From: Candidatus Paceibacterota bacterium
Lineage (GTDB): Bacteria > Actinomycetota > Actinomycetes > Nanopelagicales > Nanopelagicaceae
Length of the DNA: 64,000 nt
Direction of reading: 5' to 3'
NCBI GenBank assembly: GCA_035530615.1
Contig: DATKUL010000002.1
Span: forward strand, 744,001 to 808,000
Made by a program: the position numbers and the translations under genes. Each line of letters opens with the position of its first letter. Position 1 is the first letter of the stretch. Positions 42,903 through 52,611 of the stretch are shown piece after piece. The notes beneath the pieces were generated by a model. The model worked only from the letters and a program-made list of their open reading frames with translations, made no database searches and was not told the origin of the DNA.

Positions 42903-42939
42903 CCCCGGTGGGCCCCTGACGAAAGTCAAGCTGCCGGGG
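42903..42939 (+). repeat. 37-nt Abi-associated hairpin, copy d
   Basis: Identical in the stems and tetraloop to copy c, 66 nt from it. Second member of the tandem pair, as with a/b at 29.5 kb. Nothing else is seen between 42940 and 43044. Confidence 0.85.
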
Positions 42940-43044
42940 TTCCTTTATTGTGCAGTGGATTCTGCAACAAATATTCCGTCGCGGATTTAAATCAAAATTG
43001 AAAGGTGCAAATTCTTGGATCTGTGTATCAGTCCTATATCAGAG

Positions 43045-43695
43045 TTATAGAGGCCTATCCCCAAGGACTGCAACGACGCGTGAATTCTCAGCAGACCAGG
43101 CGGCGATTATGGGGGAAATTGAGTTTAGGACTTCTATGCAAATCTGGTAATCACGGGCGATATCTCGATTGTGAATAGGTTCGTGGTGGGCAATGCGGTT
43201 GCGTAAGACATGAAGGTGACGAACTCTGGTGAAGATGTATTCGGGCTGGCGCGAGGGTGAATGTGGAAAGGCAAAGCGTAAAGCCTCGCGCCAAAGCGTG
43301 TCCTTGTATTGCTTTGTCAGAAAGGAACGCCAGAAGCCGAAACTGAGTTCGCTCACAATATTTGAATGCGTAAGGAACTTTCCGTCATTTCTTAAATATT
43401 CCTTTGCGTTGTTAATCTGCTTGCGCCACACACTTGAAACGCCAACATTGAGTTCATCGAACCAATCCCCTTGATTACCCAGCGTGACATTTAGACTCTG
43501 CATTTCTACATCCACGGCATTTCTTACAACGATTTCAACATCTCCGAGGACGTGAAACATTGCGGAAGAAACGGATGAGTTCCACTGATAAAGAGCAAGC
43601 GCGAGAGATGCCTCACCCTTCGTCGACTCAAGATAAGAACTCAAGCGATCCACACTCAAATGTTTCACCAGAACTTCATGATCTTGGCTTGACAA
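43045..43695 (-). CDS. Abi-like HEPN protein 3 (Abi_2 family)
   Basis: A 216-residue paralogue (LSSQDHEVLVKHLSVDRLSSYL, GFWRSFLTK, LRNRIAHHEPIHNRDIARDYQ). TTG at 43695 aligns with the ATG of Abi 2 (residues xSSQ) and is 34 nt from the hairpin, so it is chosen over the ATG inside the hairpin. Highly similar to Abi 2 from the middle to the end, which indicates recent duplication or gene conversion. Confidence 0.85.
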   Translation of the reverse strand: MSSQDHEVLVKHLSVDRLSSYLESTKGEASLALALYQWNSSVSSAMFHVLGDVEIVVRNAVDVEMQSLNVTLGNQGDWFDELNVGVSSVWRKQINNAKEYLRNDGKFLTHSNIVSELSFGFWRSFLTKQYKDTLWREALRFAFPHSPSRQPEYIFTRVRHLHVLRNRIAHHEPIHNRDIARDYQICIEVLNSISPIIAAWSAENSRVVAVLGDRPL

Positions 43696-43728
43696 GTTTA
43701 TCCGTTCATCTAAACTATCAGGCGAGCG

Positions 43729-43765
43729 CCCCGGTGGGCCCCTGACGCAAGTCATGCTGCCGGGG
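43729..43765 (+). repeat. 37-nt Abi-associated hairpin, copy e
   Basis: Same outer stem, inner hairpin TGAC-GCAA-GTCA: the GNRA tetraloop is conserved with a changed sequence (GCAA for GAAA), which supports a structured RNA. Single copy here; downstream DNA (43786-43860) is shared with 29628-29700. Confidence 0.85.
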
Positions 43766-43864
43766 CCTTGTCTTGCGCTAATTAATTATGGGCTTGCGCC
43801 TGGAAGTCTCGATTGATAAAAGGTAATACCGTGCAAAGAGCAATAACTGTGCATTAAGTTGAGA

Positions 43865-45019
43865 TCATCTACCCAATGGATCGGAATAGACCAACAAATT
43901 AGGAGAGCGAGGTCCCGCATCCACAATGACCCCAACGGTCGCTGATGATGCGAGCGCCAATGCAATTTCTGATGGCGTTGAGGTTGGCGTTCTAGATAAC
44001 AAGACTGCCGCAACTCCTGCAACATGTGGCGTGGACATTGAGGTTCCAGAGAGCGTGTTCGTCGCAGTCGTCGAGGTGATCCAATCCGACACGATGTATG
44101 AGCCGGGGGCGAAGAGATCAACGCATGATCCGAAATTCGAGTAGGGCGCGCGACTATCCATGGCGTTTGTCGCACCAACGGTAATCGCTTCTGTGACACG
44201 AGCCGGCGATGCGGTGCATGCATTTGTGTGTGCATTGCCTGCGGCAACAACAACAGTTACGCCATCTTGAAAGACTCGTACCACTGCCGCATCCAGGGCT
44301 CTACTTGGCCTTCCGCCCAGACTCATATTCGCCACCGCTGGTCCAGAAGTGTGGTCACCTGCGACCCAATCCAACCCAGCGACTACTCCAGCAGTTGATC
44401 CCGATCCCTGACAATCAAGGACGCGTACTGGAACAATTGTTGCTTCTTTTGCCACACCGTACGTCGTACCAGCAAGGGTGCCTGCAACATGTGTGCCGTG
44501 CCCATTGCAGTCATCGGTTGTGTTAACCACGTCGTTGATGGCGCTGTAGCCACTGGTAACCCGACCACCGAAGTCGGTGTGCGTTGAGAGCACACCGGTA
44601 TCAACGACGTATGCGCGTACACCTGAGCCGTTACCGGTGGAGGAATAATCAAAACTATTCGACAGTGGCAATGAGTGTTGATCGATTCGATCCAGGCCCC
44701 ACGATGGAGCCGGTGCTTGGGTATCTGAAGCAGTCATTTCTGCATCGCGTTCAACGTACAACACCTTGGGATTGCGCTCCAGACCGGCAACCGCGGTTGT
44801 CGGAAGGGTTATTGCGAAACCAGAAAATACATTGGTGTAGTTGTGATCAATACGCCAACCAGATCTTTGAAACTCACTCGCCGCAGCCGCGTGATCAGAG
44901 CCCGGTTGAAGCACGACGATATATGTCACTAACTCTGGAGCGGCAAAGGATGGAGTCGCTGCAAGAGGGAAGAGAGCGATTGAAAGTAAACCTAGGGAAA
45001 ATCCAATTAGTCTGCGCAT
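43865..45019 (-). CDS. Secreted S8 subtilisin-like serine protease
   Basis: A 384-residue subtilase. Residues 1-26 are a signal peptide; residues 30-95 an inhibitor I9 propeptide (TYIVVLQPG, KVLYVERDAEM). The catalytic triad is Asp140 (VVDTGV), His174 (NGHGTHVAG) and Ser327 (SGTSMSTPH), with the oxyanion Asn262 in AAGNA. There is no extra C-terminal domain. It is an extracellular protease and looks intact. Confidence 0.93.
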   Translation of the reverse strand: MRRLIGFSLGLLSIALFPLAATPSFAAPELVTYIVVLQPGSDHAAAASEFQRSGWRIDHNYTNVFSGFAITLPTTAVAGLERNPKVLYVERDAEMTASDTQAPAPSWGLDRIDQHSLPLSNSFDYSSTGNGSGVRAYVVDTGVLSTHTDFGGRVTSGYSAINDVVNTTDDCNGHGTHVAGTLAGTTYGVAKEATIVPVRVLDCQGSGSTAGVVAGLDWVAGDHTSGPAVANMSLGGRPSRALDAAVVRVFQDGVTVVVAAGNAHTNACTASPARVTEAITVGATNAMDSRAPYSNFGSCVDLFAPGSYIVSDWITSTTATNTLSGTSMSTPHVAGVAAVLLSRTPTSTPSEIALALASSATVGVIVDAGPRSPNLLVYSDPLGR

Positions 45020-45055
45020 TGCGTAAATATACCTGCTCAGAAGGTTTAAGCGATA

Positions 45056-46303
45056 CTAAATCAAACCAAATTCTGCTGCCTTGGCCCTTAATTCTTCACG
45101 AACACTCGGGTGTGCCGCTTTCTCAATGAGGTTGCGAGCCTGGTCGTTCTGCGAATGCCCGAAGCAATCTGCAATGCCATTTTCGGTGGCGACATAACTG
45201 TGTTGGAAACTCGTCACGTTGGAGGCAATGCGCGGAACAATCGTGGAGACGTTTGCTTTAGGGTGCCAGGAAGGAAGCGCCATGAAGGACTGTCCTCCGC
45301 GCGAGTGGAGCGACCCGACGATGAAATCTGTCGATCCTCCAAATCCGGAATAGATCTGCCCGCGAACATGGCTGGCATTTGCTTGATCGAAGAGATCGAC
45401 TTCGAGTGCGCCGTTGATACTTGTCATCTTCGCTTGGCGTGCAATCTGGCTCGGATCATTGGTGCGCTCAGTGCGCATCATCCGCACTTTTCTATTGAGG
45501 TTGAGCCAGTCGTACAACTCTTGAGATCCGAAGACAAAAGAAGCGGTCAGGAGAATCTCGTCATCAAGCGCTCCGCCTTTATGAAGATCTAAAACGCCGT
45601 CACTGAACATCTCAGTCCAGATACGAAGACCCTTACGGTGACCCAACTCAGCCAGAACGGAATCCGGAACGGCGCCAATGCCGAGTTGAAGAGTGGAGTT
45701 GTCCTCTATGAGTGCCGCGATCCTCGATCCGATCTGACGGGAAGTGTCATCCAGGATGGTCTGCGGCTTAGTGGCGAGAGGTTCATCGACTTCAACGAGA
45801 TAGTCGATCTCGTTCTCATAGATCTGCGCATCGCCATATGTATATGGCATCCGAACATTGGACTGCGCAATCACAATTCCATTGCGGGCACGGGCGGCTT
45901 CAATTGCTGACGGCAGAACATTTACTTCAGTACCGAGACTGACGGTGTCAAAGCGAGGGGAAGATACATGAAGCATGACGATGTCAGGGCGATAGTGATC
46001 GCGGTAGAGAACCGGCAGGAGACTAAGGCGCGTTGGAATGTAATTAAGACGCGAGTGTCCGCGCATTCCGGTGCCGACAAAGGCAGTTTCATAGGTAATG
46101 CCTTCGCGATCTGGGATTCCCGGCTGGCCATTGAGCATGTGCAGGCGAAACTCTGGAAGACACTCATCTGCCAAGGCGAGAAGCGTTTTAGGTGTTGCGA
46201 AATTGCCAGAGGAGACAATCCGAGGGTTTGGAGGGAGGGATGCGAGCACACCTTTTAACTGATCGACGCTCACCACTCGCATAAGTTGAGGATAGCACTG
46301 CAC
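45056..46303 (-). CDS. Acetyl-CoA hydrolase/4-hydroxybutyrate CoA-transferase family
   Basis: A 415-residue class I CoA-transferase/hydrolase. Family signatures are LQLGIGAVPDSVLAELGHRKG (Gly-rich loop, residues near 208) and GFGGSTDFIVGSLHSRGGQSFMAL, with a final IVPRIASNVTSFQHSYVATENGIADCFGH. The catalytic Glu is probably WTEMFSDGV. Single gene, downstream of a class II amidotransferase on the same strand. Confidence 0.9.
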   Translation of the reverse strand: MQCYPQLMRVVSVDQLKGVLASLPPNPRIVSSGNFATPKTLLALADECLPEFRLHMLNGQPGIPDREGITYETAFVGTGMRGHSRLNYIPTRLSLLPVLYRDHYRPDIVMLHVSSPRFDTVSLGTEVNVLPSAIEAARARNGIVIAQSNVRMPYTYGDAQIYENEIDYLVEVDEPLATKPQTILDDTSRQIGSRIAALIEDNSTLQLGIGAVPDSVLAELGHRKGLRIWTEMFSDGVLDLHKGGALDDEILLTASFVFGSQELYDWLNLNRKVRMMRTERTNDPSQIARQAKMTSINGALEVDLFDQANASHVRGQIYSGFGGSTDFIVGSLHSRGGQSFMALPSWHPKANVSTIVPRIASNVTSFQHSYVATENGIADCFGHSQNDQARNLIEKAAHPSVREELRAKAAEFGLI

Positions 46304-46319
46304 AAACCTCCTCTAGAAT

Positions 46320-47060
46320 CTAGAGCGGAAAGAGTTGTATTGCAAAATTCTTGCGATCCACAACGAGCATATGGTGGTTGGGAAGTGGCGTCCACCCTTC
46401 TTGTGGCCATCCAGTGGATGCGACAAGGACACCATCTTTATCTTTACGGTAATTGAGTTCGTAGTAATCATCTGGGCCAAAATCAGGTTTGCGTGCAGGA
46501 TCGAATTCGCTCACAACAATAAATGTTTCTTCATTCATGATCATTGCGTTAATACTTGAGTAGTCGGCATGCTCTTTCACGGTCTCAACGGCTTTGCGCA
46601 CTCCTTCAACAAATCCGTGATGCTTAATCATCGTCATCATGAGATAGAAATACCGTTCGCTATCCGTCTCCCCGGTAATCAACCATGAAAATGCTGGATC
46701 GATAAATGCATCCACGGCGCTGGGTGGATTGATAGAACCGTTATGGATGAAGGTGTAATCCTCATAGACAAATGGATGCGAATTGTTCTCACTGACGGGC
46801 AAACCTTTGGTCGCCCAACGAAGATGGAGCAATCCCCCATCGGCTATTGATGAAGCAATCGCGTTATCGAACTGTGAACTTGTGTGTGCCATCTCAGCGG
46901 CGCGGACGAGGTGAGCCTTCTCTTCATCATGATCGATTGTTGCTACTCCCCATCCATCGCAATGAATGGAAGACAAGGCGATGAAATCTGAAAAGTGCGA
47001 GCCGGCAATTTGAGGAAAAGTGGTCTTTTCGTTGGAAACAAAACCCATAAGTCTGCACAT
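46320..47060 (-). CDS. Class II glutamine amidotransferase
   Basis: A 246-residue Ntn-type amidotransferase. The start is set to ATG 47060 so that Cys is residue 2 (MCRLMGFVS), the catalytic nucleophile after Met removal. Other features: HLRWATKGLPVSENNSHPF and FIHNGSINPPS. Similar to YafJ/EgtC-like proteins. Placed near a gamma-glutamyl ligase and a class I amidotransferase it may hydrolyse gamma-glutamyl intermediates. Confidence 0.88.
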   Translation of the reverse strand: MCRLMGFVSNEKTTFPQIAGSHFSDFIALSSIHCDGWGVATIDHDEEKAHLVRAAEMAHTSSQFDNAIASSIADGGLLHLRWATKGLPVSENNSHPFVYEDYTFIHNGSINPPSAVDAFIDPAFSWLITGETDSERYFYLMMTMIKHHGFVEGVRKAVETVKEHADYSSINAMIMNEETFIVVSEFDPARKPDFGPDDYYELNYRKDKDGVLVASTGWPQEGWTPLPNHHMLVVDRKNFAIQLFPL

Positions 47061-47232
47061 ATGGGCATCGTACATTGACGGACAATAGCCTCGCCCGTTG
47101 AGCGTAAATCGCCGCATTTTTTCTATCTACTCTTCAGTAATGGTGGCATTCCCCACGAGTGCTAACACTTAGTCGGCGAATTGGGATGTATAAAATGGAT
47201 TTATGCAGTACCGACACGAGAATAATTAACTT

Positions 47233-47334
47233 TCACAATTGTGAGACAAATTACACCTCTTAAGCCACACTTTGCCTAGAAAGATAGGTCGGCTCCCCCT
47301 AGCCGATCCACTTCCGACGTGGTTCGAACGAACC
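47233..47334 (+). promoter_or_regulatory. Regulatory region of the permease operon
   Basis: Contains TCACAATTGTGA (47233-47244, perfect palindrome), a TCGGCT/TAGCCGA hairpin (47289-47306) and GGTTCG-AA-CGAACC (47321-47334). These precede the AGGAGG at 47351. They suggest repressor binding at the amine-utilisation operon. Confidence 0.5.
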
Positions 47335-47362
47335 ATCGTTAAACGGCTCTAGGAGGAATATC

Positions 47363-48913
47363 TTGCCGAACACAAAAGATGACGAGCGTCGCTTAGCCGA
47401 ACTCGGATATAAACAGGAGCTCAATAGAAGTTGGAGCAGTTTCTCCAACTTCGCCATCTCCTTCTCGATTATTTCTATCCTTGCGGGTTGTTTCACAACC
47501 TTTGCTCAGGGTTGGAATAACGGAGGACCGATTGCTATCTCAATCGGATGGCCGCTCATTTCTGCATTTATTCTCATTATTGGATTGTGTATGTCTGAAC
47601 TCGCCTCTGCCTACCCAACATCGGGTGGTATCTACTGGTGGGCATCCAAATTAGGTGGAGCAAAGGCTGGCTTCTATACCGGCTGGCTCAACTTGATTGG
47701 ACTTCTCGCCGTCACTGCTTCGGTTGGATACGGTGCAGCGTCGTTCCTTAACGTCTTAATCGGATCGATTTCATCTGATTACGGCACATCCTTCATGGGA
47801 GGCGACTACCTCAAGCAGCAGTTCTTCTGGTTCGCAGTACTGATGATTTTTGTCACCGTCATCAATATTTTCGGTGGACATCTTCTCGCAATCATCAACA
47901 ACGTTTCAGTCTGGTGGCATGTGTTCGGTGCTGCGATCGTGGTCGGTATTTTGATTTTCATTCCAGAAAATCACCAGTCACTGAAGTGGATGTACACGAC
48001 CCAGATCAACAACTCTGGCTTCAGTGATAACTCCTACTGGTTCTACGTGCTGCCACTGGGCTTCTTGCTCACGCAGTACACAATTACCGGTTTTGATGCA
48101 TCAGCTCACCTTTCCGAAGAAACACACGGCGCCCATATGGCCGCTGCTCGAGGAATCTGGCAGTCAATTTTCTACTCCGCAGTTGGTGGATACATCCTGT
48201 TGATGGCTTTCCTCTACGCGGCAACCAATACGGATTACATCAACTCCTTTGATCCAGCAGTCAACCCATACGGTGGCGGTTCAATCATTGCGCTTCTCTT
48301 TACCGCACTTGGTAATGGTGCTGCCTTCAAACTCGTCATGATTATCACCACTTCAGGACAGATCTTCTGCGTTGCAGCGTGCCTTACATCCTGCTCGCGC
48401 ATGATGTACGCATTCTCACGCGATGGCGCGGTACCCGGCGGACGTTTGTGGAAGAAAGTGAACAAGCACCGCGTTCCTTTGAACGCAGTACTAGTGTCAG
48501 CACTCATCGGTGTCATCATCACTCTTCCAGCTCTGTACAAGAGCCCAACCGGTGCTCCAACCGCGTTCTATGCAGTCGTTTCAGTTGCGGTTATCGGTCT
48601 CTATCTCGCCTTCTTGATACCTATCTACCTGCGCTGGAAGATGGGTGACAAGTTCGTAGGCGGACAGTGGACACTTGGAAACAAGTACAAGTGGATGAAC
48701 TTGGTTGCGGTTGCGGAAATCGCGATCATTAGCGTTTACTTCATCCTTCCTTTCACGCCTACTGGCGTTCCAGGAAATAAAGACTTCACCTGGACGGCGG
48801 TTAACTACGCACCAATTCTTACCTTTGGAGTGTTAATCATTCTCTGGATTTGGTGGCACATGTCAGTGAAGAACTGGTTCAAGGGTCCAATCAGGACAAT
48901 TGATCAGGCCTAA
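47363..48913 (+). CDS. APC-family amino acid/amine permease
   Basis: A 516-residue permease with 12 predicted transmembrane segments. The first half has FAISFSIISILAGCFTTFAQG and ASAYPTSGGIYWW, typical of the amino acid/GABA/polyamine APC transporters. Start TTG 47363, AGGAGG 6 nt upstream. Followed by a strong terminator and then the gamma-glutamyl ligase. Its place next to GlnA-like and aldehyde dehydrogenase suggests uptake of an amine such as putrescine or ethanolamine. Confidence 0.92.
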   Translation: MPNTKDDERRLAELGYKQELNRSWSSFSNFAISFSIISILAGCFTTFAQGWNNGGPIAISIGWPLISAFILIIGLCMSELASAYPTSGGIYWWASKLGGAKAGFYTGWLNLIGLLAVTASVGYGAASFLNVLIGSISSDYGTSFMGGDYLKQQFFWFAVLMIFVTVINIFGGHLLAIINNVSVWWHVFGAAIVVGILIFIPENHQSLKWMYTTQINNSGFSDNSYWFYVLPLGFLLTQYTITGFDASAHLSEETHGAHMAAARGIWQSIFYSAVGGYILLMAFLYAATNTDYINSFDPAVNPYGGGSIIALLFTALGNGAAFKLVMIITTSGQIFCVAACLTSCSRMMYAFSRDGAVPGGRLWKKVNKHRVPLNAVLVSALIGVIITLPALYKSPTGAPTAFYAVVSVAVIGLYLAFLIPIYLRWKMGDKFVGGQWTLGNKYKWMNLVAVAEIAIISVYFILPFTPTGVPGNKDFTWTAVNYAPILTFGVLIILWIWWHMSVKNWFKGPIRTIDQA

Positions 48914-48934
48914 TTACTAGCAAAAATAGTAAAT

Positions 48935-48970
48935 AAAAAAGCCCGTCGCGAAAGCGACGGGCTTTTTTAT
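48935..48970 (+). terminator. Strong intrinsic terminator
   Basis: GCCCGTCGC-GAAA-GCGACGGGC followed by TTTTTTATTT. It separates the permease gene from the ligase gene. Confidence 0.93.
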
Positions 48971-49049
48971 TTACTGATCCAACAGGTGAAATAACTAAAA
49001 AAACAAAGCGGGGGTTGTCTTTTTGTTGGAACCTGGAATACTAACCGAC

Positions 49050-50408
49050 ATGTCATCACTCACAATTGAAACACTTAAAGAAGAAATTAAATCCGGCAAA
49101 ATCGACACAGTCATTGTTGCCATAACCGATATGCAAGGACGATTGGTTGGCAAGCGAATCCACGGACAGCATTTCTTAGACGACACCCTCCATCACGGTA
49201 CCGAAGGTTGCAATTACCTTCTCGCCGTCGATATGGACATGAACACGGTTGACGGCTACGACATGTCTTCATGGGAGCGCGGTTATAGCGACTTCGTCAT
49301 GTCCCCGGATATGTCCACCCTTCGTCGCATTCCGTGGCAAGAGGGCGCAGCGATGGTTCTTGCCGATGTGAAATGGCTCGATGGAAAAGATGTTGTTGCC
49401 TCGCCACGTCAGATTCTTCGCAAGCAGGTTGATGCTCTCGCCGCCGCGGGCATGAAGGCAATGGTTGGTACCGAACTTGAATTCGTACTCTTCAATAATA
49501 CCTACGAAGACGCATGGGATCGTCACTACATTGATCTCACGCCAGCCAACCAGTACAACGTCGACTACTCCCTCATGGGTGGTGCGCGGGTTGAGCCACT
49601 CCTTCGATCAATCCGTCTGGCCATGGCCGGGGCAGGAATGATGGTCGAGTCGGTCAAGGGTGAATGTAATTTTGGGCAGCACGAGATTGCCTTTCGATAT
49701 TCCGATGCAATCTCCAACTGCGACAACCACGTCATCTACAAGAATGGCGCCAAGGAAATTTCCGCCGCCGCTGGATATGCCTTGACCTTTATGGCTAAGC
49801 CCAATCTGAAGGAAGGAAATTCCTCCCACATCCACTGCTCCTTCCGCGGTCTTGATGACTCGATGGTGATGGCAGATGACTCCGACAAAGAGCATGGCAT
49901 GAGCGATATTGGCCGCCAGTTTATTGCCGGCCAGATCGCCCATATGCGCGAGATTTCCCTTCTCCTGGCACCCAATATCAACTCCTATAAGCGGTACGTA
50001 CCTGGCTCTTTTGCCCCAACAGCAATCCGCTGGGGACGAGATAACCGCACCTGTGCACTCCGTTTAGTTGGTCACGGACAGAGTTTGCGCGTTGAAAACC
50101 GCGTACCGGGCGGAGACGTCAACCCATATTTAGCAGTGGCAGGAATCATCGCGGCAGGCCTTGATGGCATCAAGAATAAGATGAAACTAGAAGATGCTTT
50201 CGCCGGCAATGCTTACGCATCTGATTCAAGTCGCGTCCCTTCTAGCATGCTGGAGGCCCAACTCCTCTGGGCTGGAAGCGAATGGGTCAAGGAATCATTC
50301 GGCAAGGAAGTGCAAGATCACTACACAAACTATGCTGAGGTTGAGTTGGCCGCTTATGGAAAAGCAGTCACCGACTGGGAGCTATTCCGCAACTTCGAAA
50401 GGTCTTAA
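49050..50408 (+). CDS. Glutamine-synthetase-like gamma-glutamyl ligase (PuuA/GlnA4 type)
   Basis: A 452-residue GS-fold ligase (start at ATG 49050; a TTG at 49023 would add 9 residues and lacks a good site). Metal and ATP-binding landmarks are GTELEFVLF, ESVKGECNFGQHEIAFRY, NLKEGNSSHIHCSF (catalytic loop) and YKRYVPGSFAPTAIRWG. PuuA-type enzymes join glutamate to putrescine or other amines. No adenylylation Tyr site is visible. Followed 3 nt later by aldehyde dehydrogenase. Confidence 0.9.
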   Translation: MSSLTIETLKEEIKSGKIDTVIVAITDMQGRLVGKRIHGQHFLDDTLHHGTEGCNYLLAVDMDMNTVDGYDMSSWERGYSDFVMSPDMSTLRRIPWQEGAAMVLADVKWLDGKDVVASPRQILRKQVDALAAAGMKAMVGTELEFVLFNNTYEDAWDRHYIDLTPANQYNVDYSLMGGARVEPLLRSIRLAMAGAGMMVESVKGECNFGQHEIAFRYSDAISNCDNHVIYKNGAKEISAAAGYALTFMAKPNLKEGNSSHIHCSFRGLDDSMVMADDSDKEHGMSDIGRQFIAGQIAHMREISLLLAPNINSYKRYVPGSFAPTAIRWGRDNRTCALRLVGHGQSLRVENRVPGGDVNPYLAVAGIIAAGLDGIKNKMKLEDAFAGNAYASDSSRVPSSMLEAQLLWAGSEWVKESFGKEVQDHYTNYAEVELAAYGKAVTDWELFRNFERS

Positions 50409-50411
50409 CTC

Positions 50412-51764
50412 GTGTCATATGACGTTATAAACCCCGCCACTGAAAAATTAGTCCGTACGATCGAACACCTCGATCTCGCAGGTACTGATGCCGTTATTGC
50501 TAAGGCCGCCAAGGCTTTTGAAACCTGGCGCCATGTCGCACCAGGGGACCGCGGCAAGATGCTCCGTCGCTTTGCCGATGTCGTTGCTGACCATAAAGAC
50601 GAGTTGGCTCAATTAGAGATTGACAACTCTGGTCACACTCGTGGCAATGCACTCTGGGAAGTCGACAACGTCGTCAATGTTCTGACCTACTACTCAGCGG
50701 CGCCAGAGCGCCTCTTCGGACGACAGATCCCGGTGGCCGGTGGCATTGATGTCACATTCAAAGAACCACTCGGAGTTGTCGGTGTCATTGTTCCGTGGAA
50801 CTTCCCGATGCCCATTGCTGGTTGGGGTTTTGCCCCGGCCCTGGCTGCGGGAAATACTGTCGTTCTCAAGCCCGCCGAATACACGCCACTGACCGCAATG
50901 CGTCTTGGTGAATTGGCACTTCTTGCTGGCATTCCAAATGGTGTCTTCAATGTACTTCCTGGCAAAGGAAGCGTCATTGGCGCACGATTTGTCACGCACC
51001 CAGCAGTGCGAAAAATCGTCTTTACCGGCTCCACCGAAGTGGGCAAGGGAATCATGGCGGGCTGTGCCGATCAGGTAAAGCGAGTCACCCTCGAACTCGG
51101 CGGCAAGAGCTCCAACATCATCTTTGCGGATGCAGATATCGCAAAAGCTGCTGCCAGTGCACCTGGTTCTGTCTTTGATAATGCCGGACAGGATTGCTGT
51201 GCTCGCTCTCGCATTCTTGTCGAGGAGAGTGCATTCGATACTTTCATGGAGCACTTTGAGACTGCGGTGAAGAATTTCCGGGTGGAAGATCCAAACCTCG
51301 GAACCGCGCAGATGGGCCCACTGATCTCACGCAAACAGTTCGACGTGGTGCAGACATTCTTGGATGAGCCGGTTGCCTTCAAGGGAAGCGCACCAACTGG
51401 GTCTGGTTACTGGATGGCGCCCACTGTCCTTCTGCCGAAGAACACGCAAGCCCGCTCATGGCGCGAGGAAGTCTTCGGACCTGTTGTGTCTGTTATGACA
51501 TTTAAGGATGAGGCTGAAGGAATTGCGATGGCCAATGACAGCGAATACGGGCTATCGGGATCCATTTGGACCCGCGATGTCGGGCGTGCGCTGCGCGTAT
51601 CGCGTGGCATCGAAACCGGAAACCTCTCGGTTAATTCGCACTCCTCAGTCCGATTCTGGACACCGTTTGGCGGCTTCAAACAATCTGGACTTGGACGCGA
51701 GTTGGGTCCAGACGCACTAGATTCATTCACTGAAGTTAAGAACGTCTTTATCTCTAACGAGTAG
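50412..51764 (+). CDS. Aldehyde dehydrogenase
   Basis: A 450-residue NAD(P)-dependent enzyme: [43 protein letters not shown], catalytic Glu in ELGGKSSN and Cys in [11 protein letters not shown]. In a PuuC-like role it would oxidise gamma-glutamyl-aminobutyraldehyde. GTG start 3 nt after the ligase stop. Catalytic residues intact. Confidence 0.93.
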   Translation: MSYDVINPATEKLVRTIEHLDLAGTDAVIAKAAKAFETWRHVAPGDRGKMLRRFADVVADHKDELAQLEIDNSGHTRGNALWEVDNVVNVLTYYSAAPERLFGRQIPVAGGIDVTFKEPLGVVGVIVPWNFPMPIAGWGFAPALAAGNTVVLKPAEYTPLTAMRLGELALLAGIPNGVFNVLPGKGSVIGARFVTHPAVRKIVFTGSTEVGKGIMAGCADQVKRVTLELGGKSSNIIFADADIAKAAASAPGSVFDNAGQDCCARSRILVEESAFDTFMEHFETAVKNFRVEDPNLGTAQMGPLISRKQFDVVQTFLDEPVAFKGSAPTGSGYWMAPTVLLPKNTQARSWREEVFGPVVSVMTFKDEAEGIAMANDSEYGLSGSIWTRDVGRALRVSRGIETGNLSVNSHSSVRFWTPFGGFKQSGLGRELGPDALDSFTEVKNVFISNE

Positions 51765-51829
51765 TTCCAACGACTAATTACCACCATCCATTTCCACCAT
51801 CTATCTCCGACAAAGAGGAGCTCAGAAAA

Positions 51830-52603
51830 ATGACTAAACGTCTAGAAGGTCGCGTTGCCACAATTACCGGTGGCGGCAGCGGTATTGGTCTGGCAACCGC
51901 GAAGCGATTCGCCAGTGAAGGTGCAAAGGTCGTCATCGTTGATATGAACTCAGAGTCTGGCGAGGCCGCGGCCAAGGAAGTAGGCGGAATATTCGTCAAA
52001 GCCAATGTCACAGAGACCGCTGATGTCGAGAACATGTACAAGGTCGCCTTTGATACATACGGGCGCATTGATATTGCATTCAACAACGCGGGCATCTCTC
52101 CACCGGATGACGATTCAATCTTGACCACCGGTCTTGATGCATGGGATCGCGTCAACCGCGTCAACCTCACCAGCGTCTTCCTCTGCTGCAAATACGTCAT
52201 TCCTTACATGCAGAAAGCCGGCAAGGGCTCGATCATCAACACCGCATCATTCGTGGCAACCATGGGTGCAGCAACATCACAGATCGCTTACACCGCTTCG
52301 AAGGGTGGCGTTCTTTCGATGACCCGCGAACTCGGCGTGCAATTTGCACGGGAGGGTATCCGCGTGAATGCCCTCTCCCCCGGACCTGTCAACACACCGT
52401 TGCTGATGGAGCTCTTCGCCAAGGATAAAGAGCGCGCAGCTCGCCGACTGGTTCATATTCCAATGGGACGCTTTGCCGATGCCACGGAGATTGCCGCAGC
52501 TGTTGCATTCTTGGCTAGCGATGATTCTTCATTCATCACGGCGTCAAACTTCCTAGTAGATGGCGGAATTTCTGGAGCGTACGTCACTCCACTGGATGCC
52601 TAA
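51830..52603 (+). CDS. Short-chain dehydrogenase/reductase
   Basis: A 257-residue classical SDR: TGGGSGIGLATAKRF (residues 11-25), NNAG, catalytic Tyr-x3-Lys in YTASKGG, and RVNALSPGPVNTPL. GAGGAGCT before the ATG. Reads with the ligase and aldehyde dehydrogenase. Confidence 0.93.
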   Translation: MTKRLEGRVATITGGGSGIGLATAKRFASEGAKVVIVDMNSESGEAAAKEVGGIFVKANVTETADVENMYKVAFDTYGRIDIAFNNAGISPPDDDSILTTGLDAWDRVNRVNLTSVFLCCKYVIPYMQKAGKGSIINTASFVATMGAATSQIAYTASKGGVLSMTRELGVQFAREGIRVNALSPGPVNTPLLMELFAKDKERAARRLVHIPMGRFADATEIAAAVAFLASDDSSFITASNFLVDGGISGAYVTPLDA

Positions 52604-52611
52604 GTAGTTAA

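Noticed and set aside
43786-44253. A 155-residue minus-strand ORF
   Set aside because: It lies inside the subtilase gene in another frame; only its last part is outside, in DNA shared with 29.6 kb.
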